From: Mycteria americana
Lineage: Eukaryota; Chordata; Aves; Ciconiiformes; Ciconiidae
Reading direction: 5' to 3'
NCBI RefSeq assembly: GCF_035582795.1
Contig: NC_134370.1
Location: 42,829,501-42,893,500 of the forward strand
DNA length: 64,000 nt
Each line of letters begins with the position of its first letter. The stretch's first letter is position 1. The position numbers and the translations under genes are program-made. Below the pieces are notes generated by a model that saw only the letters and a list, made by a program, of their open reading frames with translations, had not been told where the DNA came from and ran no database searches. This document shows positions 36,555 to 45,600 of the stretch, one piece after another.

Positions 36555-37402
36555 TGTGATTCCCCAATATTCCAAATATTGGAATATTTGTATTCCAATA
36601 AAGGCCGCTCTCTGCTTGGCAGAGCCGCGGGGCTGGTAAAGTCCATAAAATGACTCAGAAGAACAGTCTGATTAGCAATTTTATTAACTGGTGAATTAAA
36701 AGGACAAACTTAACGAAATAGAAACGTCAACAAAAAAAAGAGTCTATTTGGCAATGGAGCTATTTTACTGGCAGCCCTTCAGAATTAATCTAAAAAACAT
36801 ATTGGAAGAGTAGAGGAAGAGATAAAAGAGAAAAGGAGAAAAAAGAGAGGAGGATAAACAAAAGGAAAGGTATCACCAAGCTTGGATCCCACCATGATGA
36901 TAACAGCCGCAGAAATCTTCTGGTGATGGCTGCAAAACTTTCCCCGTGGTGGGGGTGTGACTTTATAATCTAATCCCTGTCTCAGGTTATGCCCCTGGAG
37001 CATAATTATACCCCTGGAGTTATATTATTCTGTTAATCAAAAGTTCTCAATCTTCTACGCAGGCACTGGGGAAGGGGTTTGATCGCTAGGAGTTTCATTC
37101 CAAGTTTTGAGTGGTTGCAGGCCCATTCCTTACATAAAACTCTGTGTGATCTCTGGCCTTATATGGCAAATGCGCATCTTCCTACGCGCTCTTCTCATGT
37201 ACTGTGTAAGCAAGTTTTTTGCCTTTTCTCGCTACAACGTTTGAGACAGTACCTCTTTCAATCTCTCACAAGAGAGTACCTCTTTCAGTCTCTCCTCCGA
37301 TTATCTGTCCCCATCCTGTGCTAGCTGACTTGCCGTCGCCATGCATATTGCACCTTACCTGTCCACAATATTTGAAACATTAACTCTTTCAGTCCCTCAC
37401 AG
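36555..37402 (-). mobile_element. ERV LTR, copy B, with duplicated start
   Basis: On the minus strand it starts TGTGAGGGACTGAAAGAG at 37,402 and matches copy A (2,688-3,050) through the GGCCAGAGATCACACA and AGAAGATTGAGAACTTT blocks. The first 30 or so bases of the LTR occur again at about 37,273 and partly at 37,300, showing an internal duplication near the LTR start. It extends about 400 bases beyond the part shared with copy A and has an AATAAA at about 36,680. A palindrome (AATATTCCAA, ATA, TTGGAATATT) lies at 36,566-36,588 near the far end. The far boundary is not certain. Confidence 0.6.
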
Positions 37403-38109
37403 TAAGTGCTATTCAGCACAGAAATGTATGGAATCTGTTACAGCATGCATCAACAGGGAGATCTTGTGTTTTTGCCAGAAAAAATGATGACTTTGCCTAC
37501 GTTACATGGCACAGTATATGAAATTATTTGGACAGATCCACTTACAGTTCTGACTCTGCCTGAGGAACTTGACAGACCAAGTGACAAACACAGATATCAC
37601 TATGTATGGAAAAACAGGATTTGGTGTGATTCACTGAGTGAACTGGTTAACTTCTTCTTGTGGACAGACACTGTCATTTGTATCAGGAAAAATATACGTG
37701 GAAAGAGAAAGGCAGACATGAAGTTCGGAGATAAGAGCTCAATCTATTCCCACAGGCAGTAGTTCAGAGAGGTGATGAAGCCAGGGACACTACAGCATAG
37801 TAGCTCCTATCTTACCTTGAAAAGGAAAAGTCTGGAAATACTTAAAAACACACATTCCCATATGCCAGTAATCACTTGGACAGTCTTGCATTCCAATAGC
37901 AGCTAGGCATCAAAAACTGGAAAGCAGCACACAGCGCCAGAGAAAACGGCACAGTTAATAAATTGCTCCACATGGCTAGTGTTAGGTTATCTATTTAATG
38001 TCTAATAACAGTGAAAACAGACATCAAAAAAGGTGGAAAAATTTGAGAAAACCAGTATCCTAATAGTTATCTACAGAGTGAAAACAGAGAAGACAATCTA
38101 CTACTCCCT
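37403..38109. other. no confident gene
   Basis: A 118-codon plus-strand frame at 37,406-37,762 has no recognised domain; it begins at the LTR edge. Nothing else seen. Confidence 0.4.
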
Positions 38110-38910
38110 ATGTCCAGTCAAGAAGGACATTTAGCTCATCATCTGGATACTGCACCTGAGATGCAGTAACGCTGGATGCAAGTACAAATTTGGAGTAATG
38201 GCTGGAGAGCAGACATGCACAAAGTGATCGGAGGTTGCTGGTTGAGAGCAGCCTTAATGTGAGCTGGCAGTGTACCGTGGCAGCCAAAAGGACAAACAGC
38301 ATCTTGGTGTTTATCAAACATAGCAAAACGAGCCACTGAAAACAGTTGATTATCGCGACGTATTTAGCAGCAGTGCAACCTCACTTTGTATTCTGTGCAG
38401 TTCTGGGCCCCACAATTAAAAAATGATCTGTAGGTACTGGAATGTGTCTACAGGAGGGCAACAAAACTGGTGAAAGTGCTGGAAGGCATGTCCGATGAGG
38501 ATTGCTGAGGATTCTGGGTTTGTCTTACTTGGACAAAACGCTGAATGAGGGGTGACTTCAGTGCTCTCTACAGCTTCCTGAGGAGGAGAAGTGCACAGGG
38601 AGGTTCTGATCTCTTCTGCCTGGTATCCAGTGCCAGGATGAGTTAGAAGGGCTCAAAGCAGTATCAAGACTTGACATTAGACTTTACAGACTTGACATTA
38701 GGAAATATTTCTTAAACGAGAGGGTGGTCAAACCCTGGAAAATGCTTCATAGACAGGTGGTTAATTCCCAATGCTTCTCAGCGCTAAAAAGGCATTTGGA
38801 AAATGCCCTTAATTATATGCTTTAACTTTTGTTCAGACCTGGTCAGGCAGTTGGACTAGGTGATCACAAGTAGGTCCCTTCTATTCTACTCTACGGTGTT
38901 CTATACTTGC
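38110..38910 (+). mobile_element. CR1 LINE fragment, plus orientation
   Basis: Reads CR1 from the TTGCTGGTTGAGAGCAGCC block through CAGTTCTGGGCCCCACAATT, a region equivalent to [10 protein letters not shown], and ACGAGAGGGTGGTCAAACCC to a TTCTATTCTACTCTA 3' end. It has frameshifts and stops, and closely resembles the CR1 ending at 23,050. Confidence 0.85.
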
Positions 38911-39289
38911 TTAGCACAGGAAGATACATGGAAAGTCTTACCACTATGACTTGCACATAAAAGGGGGATGATAATCTTAACTTATTATTCGATAAGACAA
39001 AGAGGATTCAAGAATTGAATATACCTTATTAGAAAGTGCTCTAAGACGACTGTGGGAATATGCAACAGAAGTGCTAATGGAAGAGAGAAAGATAAAAAAA
39101 TGGAGGCTGATTCAGGGAGAGAAATGTGGGGAAAGAGGGAAAAAGATATAAAGTTACCTGTTGTGTCCACTGGGGACTGGTCAGTTCATTTGTCTAGCCA
39201 TCCCACCTGCTTAATAAAATCCATTTGTGACTATATTCCTTGGTGAGGGGCTGTTTCTATTCTGTGTGCATGTGTTTATATGGACATCT

Positions 39290-39900
39290 ATCTGCCAGCA
39301 ACTGAAATAGAGACCACGTATCATAAAAGCTTGGGTCATGGTGGTGCCAGTAATTGGAGAGGAAACCATGCATCATAAGAACCACTGTGTCTGTGGTACC
39401 AGCAACTGCAGAGACTGGAGTTAGTATATTTTGTGTGATGTTTATGTCAATATGTGCAACTACTGAGTATCAAGCCAGAATAGCCAATGTGTAGGAGAAC
39501 AGCCTTGGGAGCCAGGACTTAAATCAGCCAAAAATCTGGGCCAGGTACTGCAGAAACAAGGGAATCTGAGGTATGGCTACTGGGAGAAGGGGCAGGATGT
39601 TCAAGCCAAGTACCACAGTAGAGGGCAGAGGCTGGACTTCTGATCAGTAAAGAGACTGTTTTGCATGTCAGGCAAGTCGGAGGCCAGGGCATCCAGGACA
39701 AGGTACTGAATAGACTGGATATCTAAGTTCAGTTGGTGGGGTGGGGCATAGAGTGCGTATCTTTGAGTGAGTGGGTTAGTGCACATTTCTGAGAACCAGC
39801 AACTGGACTAAGACTGTGGTCTTCAGAGGTTTGAAGAACTACTGGATGGACCTGAGCGCCTAGAGCCAGCTACTGGAGGTCTCCACAGTGTATAAACTTG
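39290..39900 (+). repeat. diverged minisatellite, copy 2
   Basis: Units begin GCCAGCAACTG, GCCAGTAATTGG, ACCAGCAACTGC and GCCAGCTACTGG. The first two full units are about 53 bases apart and share an ACCAYGYATCATAA core. Similar CCAGCTACTGG units occur reversed at 4,040-4,560. It is followed by an AT-rich tail at 39,900-39,950. Confidence 0.5.
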
Positions 39901-40132
39901 AATATATCCATGTATGTACATTTTTTCAATTAATAATCTTTCATACTGATCAGCCAGAGAGGGAAAAATATCAGGCTATCTGTGCTGCTCATATTTACGT
40001 TTGCTGTTTTTTCTGTTTTTCTTGACCTGTGTGGCCAGCCATGTAGATATTGTATAATGTGTGGTTGTGCCTGTCAGGAATACATTGTCAGAATCACTAC
40101 AAGCGTGGCCTGGAAATTATAGTAGAAAACTA

Positions 40133-40720
40133 AGAGTCACAGAGTCAGATAATTGTTGAGGTTGAAAGGGACCTCTGGAAGTCATATGTTCCAAGTACCC
40201 TGCTCAATCAGGGACACCTAGAGCCAGTTGCCAAGGACCGTGTCCAGATTGCTTTTGATTACCTCCAAGCAGGGAGACTCTGCAATCTCTCTGGGCATCC
40301 TGAGCCTATCCTTCAGAACTCTCAGAGTAAAAAACTTTTTCATTAACTTCAGAGGGAACCTCCTCTGTTTCCATTTGTGCCTAAAGGCTCTTGTCCTGTC
40401 ACTGGACACCATTGGAAAGACCGTGGTTCCATCCTCTTTACTCCCTCTCTTCAGGTATTTATATATTTGTAAGGCCCCCGAGCCTTCTCTTCTTCATGCT
40501 GAGCAGTCCAAGCTGTCTCAGACTTCCCTTATTCCTTTTTGTGGCCCTTTGCTAGACTTTGTCCTGTATGTCCATTTCGCTCTTGTACAGGGGAGCCCAG
40601 AACTAGACACAGCTCTGCAGGTGTGTTGTTACCAGTGTTGAGCAGAGGGGAAGTATCACCTCCCTCGACCTGCTGACAATGCTTTGCCTTATGCAGACCA
40701 AGATACCATTTGCCTTCTTA
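40133..40720 (-). mobile_element. CR1 LINE fragment, 3' part
   Basis: Reversed 3' end AGAGTCACAGAGTCAGATAA, then the GGTTGAAAGGGACCTCTGGA block, the TTCAGGTATTTATATATTTG and GAGCCTTCTCTTCTTCATGC phrases, and the region before the tail to about 40,720. Frames are broken. Confidence 0.8.
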
Positions 40721-41410
40721 CTTCCTCTTCTCCACCACCACTTCTGTGCCCTCAGATTCACCTCCCTCTCTACTGATGATGCATTGCTTGCAGGCTCCTG
40801 TCATCCAAAAAAAGCCCCATCAGCCCAAAATGCTTTCCCCTTGTGCAGTGACTTTTTACGCATACTGCTGCAGACTGGCACAGCTCAGGCTTCACCCCGT
40901 GACTAGAGGCTGTGAGGTTATAAACCCTCCAAGGAAAAAACCCTTTTCTTTACATTAGGGTGTTGGACAGGTATCTTGGAGCAATTTTGGGCTGCAGTGA
41001 GAAGGAGCCATGTGCCCTTCTGCCACCCTTACACTGGCTCAACAGCATCCTTGTCGAGAGAGTTTCCCTGATTTGGCTCCTCTGCCCCCATTCTCCTGGG
41101 ATTGAAGGAGAACCAGGCTAGCTGTGAGGAAAAGAGCTGATGGTATCTTGTGCGGATGCCTGTGAATGGAGGTGAAAAGTCTGTGCTCTTTGAGGATTTT
41201 GAAGATTGACCTGCCCATACAACTTATTCACACATGAATTTTTATTTCTAACTTCCGTTATAAATATCAAATTTTACTGCAAATTTATTTGCACATGGAT
41301 AGATTGGTATTTCCAACGTCTACTAATCCCAAAACTCACTGGTATTTCCCACAGCAAGTACAGGCAACTGTCATTTTGAGGAAGGGACCTGTCACCACAG
41401 CAGTCCTCCC
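40721..41410. other. no gene seen
   Basis: Sequence between a CR1 and the V recombination signal; no feature recognised. Confidence 0.4.
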
Positions 41411-41449
41411 CCTTCTTGTGCTGTCTTTCCCTCCATTGGTATCACCATG
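41411..41449 (-). promoter_or_regulatory. V recombination signal (23-bp spacer), weak
   Basis: Directly after the CARQ codons the minus strand reads CATGGTG (41,443-41,449), exactly 23 bases, then ACAAGAAGG (41,411-41,419; 6 of 9). The heptamer keeps CA and GTG but lacks the third base C of CACAGTG, which is usually important. Position and spacer are exactly right for a V segment; activity is doubtful. Confidence 0.6.
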
Positions 41450-41765
41450 TGTTGCCTAGCACAGAAATAGGTGGCTGTGTCTAAGGGTGTAAGTACATGC
41501 AGTTTCATGTAAAACTTGTTTTTCTCTTTATCTGCAGAGATGGTGACTCGGCCATGGAAGTTTGGGGAATAGCCTGTGTTATTTCCAAAAGGATAGATCC
41601 AGGCTAGAAATTGCAGCTCCCCTCCTGCGGCCAGACGGACACAATTCCAGTCATATTGGGGGCTATCCAGAGGTACTCCCATTACACTACAGGTTAGTAG
41701 GAATGATCCAGAGACCTCCCCCTCCTTTGGACCAGATGCCACCATCTTTATGGGGGAATGGGTAC
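41450..41765 (-). CDS. antibody-like TCR delta V segment (VH-delta type)
   Basis: An unbroken V exon of 316 bases, after a CTTTGTGTCGTTCCAG acceptor, in phase 1 as in IGHV genes. It opens GTHS, the usual place of the last leader residues, then PIKMVASGPKEG (framework 1), Cys in FLLTC, CDR1 near PLDSPQYD, framework 2 CVRLAAGGELQFLAWI, then IYPFGNNTG, framework 3 YSPNFHGRVTISADK and the D.A.YFCAR end. The whole is far closer to IgH V than to TCR V domains. The conserved framework-2 Trp (as in NWVRQ) is Cys here (WNCVRL). It is the nearest V to the D, J and C segments and on the same strand, so deletional joining would work. A leader exon was not clearly found; a weak candidate (MCSLHSLLT, 42,102-42,129, donor GTGTGT) is unusually short. 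It could be functional or a recent pseudogene. Confidence 0.85.
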
Positions 41766-42667
41766 CTGGAACGACACAAAGCATGTGTGAGTTCTGTCTG
41801 TTGCTCATGGGTGTGAGATTATATCTTGGGGTTGGAAGGTGTAAATACCCAGAAATTTTTTCTTCATTTTAAAGGAGTTAGCTCTGGATGCTGTGGCTTG
41901 CCCAGACACAACACACCCATATTTTTTTGTACTGCTGAAAGGTCTGCTGAGGCAGGAGACCCACAAGAATCTGAGTAACTGCTGGTAAAAATTCCGTATC
42001 TTTAAATATGAAACCAGAAGCTTGGCAGAAGGAGATCTTTTAGTGCCCAACCCTTCCCAGTCCTCCTGCTACCTTCATCAGGTACTCCTGGATTCACACA
42101 CCTGTTAAAAGAGAGTGCAAAGAACACATGGAGAGATGGGGAATTGGTTTGTCCTTTGCTGATGAGGCCCAGCTGGACAAGAAGCACGGGACTCTTAAAC
42201 CTCTCCAGGAAATTGCCTGCCCATTGAAAAATACAGAGACTCCTCATGGTGAGAATCTCCACAGCTCCTTGTGGTAGTTACTGGCGTTGTCTAGGAAAAT
42301 GTTCCCCCTACTGCATGCTCAGAAAAAAATCGCTGAAATCTTCACACATATTCATTGCACCAGCGTCCCAACACACCTGAAAAGGGAAGATGATTTCCAT
42401 GCAATGTTTCCTCTTATGTAATGATATATCTACGTGGGCAGCAGCAGGCCAAGATGTGCTGGGGCAGCCTAATCCTACTCAGTTCTAGTGTCTCTCCACT
42501 TCCCTAATGACTCTCATCTCCAAATACTGCTGTGCAGGACAAAGTCAGCAGTCAAGGACCTAAGGTTCATGTCAATGGGATACTGTCCTTCCGTTTTGGG
42601 AAATGCAGAATAGAAACTAAAAGGGCATTAAATGGTTAACCGATTAAATGGTTAACAATTTAACCAT
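41766..42667. other. upstream of V; edge of satellite array
   Basis: No gene recognised apart from the weak leader candidate at 42,102-42,129. The last bases before the array (about 42,628-42,665) hold a direct duplication of ATTAAATGGTTAAC and a reversed partial copy, AATTTAACCATTT. Confidence 0.5.
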
Positions 42668-45600
42668 TTGCGCCCACACGAAAGATGCCAGGATGGAAAG
42701 CTGTAGCTGATTTTCACTGCCCCTTGGAACTGCATTCCCTGCCACACAGTCATTCGCTTTCTGCAAAAGCTTTCTTCGTAAAGGACCAACACTGTGTATC
42801 TCTCTATCGCAGAGCCCGGCTGCCAAATTCGAAACGTCCAGCAATTGCGCCCACACGAAAGCTGCCAGCACGGAAAGCTGTAGCTGGTTTTCACTGTCCC
42901 TTGGAACTGCATTCGCTGGTAGACAGACATTCGCGTTCTGCAAAAGCTTTCGTTCGTAAAGGGGCAACACTGTGTATTTCTCTCTCGCAGAGCCCAGCTG
43001 CCAAATTCAACACGTCCACTAATTTCGCTCACACGAAAGCTGCCAGCACGGAAAGCTGTAGCTGGTTTTCACTGTCCCTTGGAACTGCATTCGCTGCTAC
43101 ACAGACATTCGCGTTCTGCAACAGCTTTCGTTCGTAAAGGGGCAACACTGTGTATTTCTCTCTCGCAGAGCCCGGCTGCCAAATTCGAAACATCCAGCGA
43201 TTGCGCCCACAGGAAAGCTGCCAGCACAGAAAGCTGTAGCTGGTTTTCACTGTCCCTTGGAACTGCATTCGCTGGTAGACAGACATTCGCGTTCTGCAAA
43301 AGCTTTGGTTGGTAATGGGGTAACATTGTGTATATCTCTCTCGGAGAGCCCGGCTGCCAAATTCGAAACGTCCAGCGATTGCGCCCACAGGAAAGCTGCC
43401 AGCACGGAAAGCTGTAGCTGGTTTTCACTGTCCCTTGGAACTGCATTCGCTGGTAGACAGACATTCGCGTTCTGCAACAGCTTTCGTTCGTAAAGGGGCA
43501 ACACTGTGTATTTCTCTCTCGCAGAGCCCGGCTGCCAAATTCGAAATGTCCAGCGATTGCGCCCACAGGAAAGCTGCCAGCACGGAAAGCTGTAGCTGGT
43601 TTTCACTGTCCCTTGGAACTGCATTCGCTGGTAGACAGACATTCGCGTTCTGCAACAGCTTTCGTTCGTAAAGGGGCAACACTGTGTATTTCTCTCTCGC
43701 AGAGCCCGGCTGCCAAATTCGAAAGGTCCAGCGATTGCGCCCACAGGAAAGCTGCCAGCACGGAAAGCTGTAGCTGGTTTTCACTGTCCCTTGGAACTGC
43801 ATTCGCTGGTAGAAAGACATTCGCGTTCTGCAACAGCTTTCGTTCGTAAAGGGGCAACACTGTGTATTTCTCTCTCGCAGAGCCCGGCTGCCAAATTCGA
43901 CATGTCCAGCGATTGCGCCCACAGGAAAGCTGCCAGCACGGAAAGCTGTAGCTGGTTTTCACTGTCCCTTGGAACTGCATTCGCTGGTAGACAGACATTC
44001 GCGGTCTGCAACAGCTTTCGTTCGTAAAGGGGCAACACTGTGTATTTCTCTCTCGCAGAGCCCGGCTGCCAAATTCGAAAGGTCCAGCGATTGCGCCCAC
44101 AGGAAAGCTGCCAGCACGGAAAGCTGTAGCTGGTTTTCACTGTCCCTTGGAACTGCATTCGCTGGTAGACAGACATTCCCGTTCCGCAAAAGCTTTCGTT
44201 CGTAAAGGGGCAACACTGTGTATTTCTGTCTCGCAGAGCCCGGCTGCCAAATTCGAAACGTCCAGCGAATGCGCCCACAGGAAAGCTGCCAGCACGGAAA
44301 GCTGTAGCTGGTTTTCACTGTCCCTTGGAACTGCATTCGCTGGTAGACAGACATTCGCGTTCCGCAAAAGCTTTGATTGGTATTGGGGCAACACTTTTTA
44401 TATCTGTCTCGGAGAGCCCGGCTGCCAAATTGGAATGGTCCAGCGATTGCGCCCACAGGAAAGCTCCCAGCACGGAAAGCTGTAGCTGGTTTTCACTGTC
44501 CCTTGGAACTGCATTCGCTGGCAGGCAGACATTCCCGTTCCGCAAAAGCTTTCGTTCGTAAAGGGGCAACACTGTGTATTTCTCTCTTTCAGAGCCCGGC
44601 TGCCAAATTCGAAACGTCCAGTGAATGCGCCCACAGGAAAGCTGCCAGCACGGAAAGCTGTAGCTGGTTTTCACTGTCCCTTGGAACTGCATTCGCTGGT
44701 AGACAGACATTCGCCTTCCGCAAAAGCTTTGGTTGGTAATGGGGCAACACTTTGTATATCTGTCTCGGAGAGCCCGGCTGCCAAATTCGAAACGTCCAGC
44801 GATTGCGCCCACAGGAAAGCTGCCAGCACGGAAAGCTGTAGCTGGTTTTCACTGTCCCTTGGAACTGCATTCGCTGGTAGACAGACATTCGCGTTCTGCA
44901 AAAGCTTTCGTTCGTAAAGGGGCAACACTGTGTATTTCTCTCTCGCAGAGCCCGGCTGCCAAATTCGAAACGTCCAGCGATTGCGCCCACAGGAAAGTTG
45001 CCAGCACGGAAAGCTGTAGCTGGTTTTCACTGTCCCTTGGAACTGCATTCGCTGCTACACAGACATTCGCGTTCTGCAACAGCTTTCGTTCGTAAAGGGG
45101 CAACACTGTGTATTTCTCTCTCGCAGAGCCCGGCTGCCAAATTCGAAACGTCCAGCGATTGCGCCCACAGGAAAGCTGCCAGCACAGAAAGCTGTAGCTG
45201 GTTTTCACTGTCCCTTGGAACTGCATTCGCTGGTAGACAGACATTCGCGTTTCGCAAAAGCTTTGGTTGGTAATGGGGCAACACTTTGTATATCTGTCTC
45301 GGAGAGCCCGGCTGCCAAATTCGAAAAGTCCAGCGATTGCGCCCACAGGAAAGCTCCCAGCACGGAAAGCTGTAGCTGGTTTTCACTGTCCCTTGGAACT
45401 GCATTCGCTGCTAAACAGACATTCGCGGTCTGAAACAGCTTTCGTTCGTAAAGGGGCAACACTGTGTATTTCTCTCTCGCAGAGCCCGGCTGCCAAATTC
45501 GAAACGTCCAGCGATTGCGCCCACAGGAAAGCTGCCAGCACGGAAAGCTGTAGCTGGTTTTCACTGTCCCTTGGAACTGCATTCGCTGGTAGACAGACAT

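Noticed and set aside
37406..37762. 118-codon plus-strand open frame next to LTR copy B
   Set aside because: No retroviral or cellular domain recognised; probably chance.
39380..39395. Isolated CACTGTG heptamer that could mark another D segment
   Set aside because: No nonamer at 12 or 23 bases and no partner heptamer; it lies in a minisatellite unit.
42002..42262. Minus-strand frame starting MRSLCIFQW as the V leader exon
   Set aside because: A Kozak-like context is present, but no GT donor in phase 1 occurs at a suitable length; a leader cannot be asserted.
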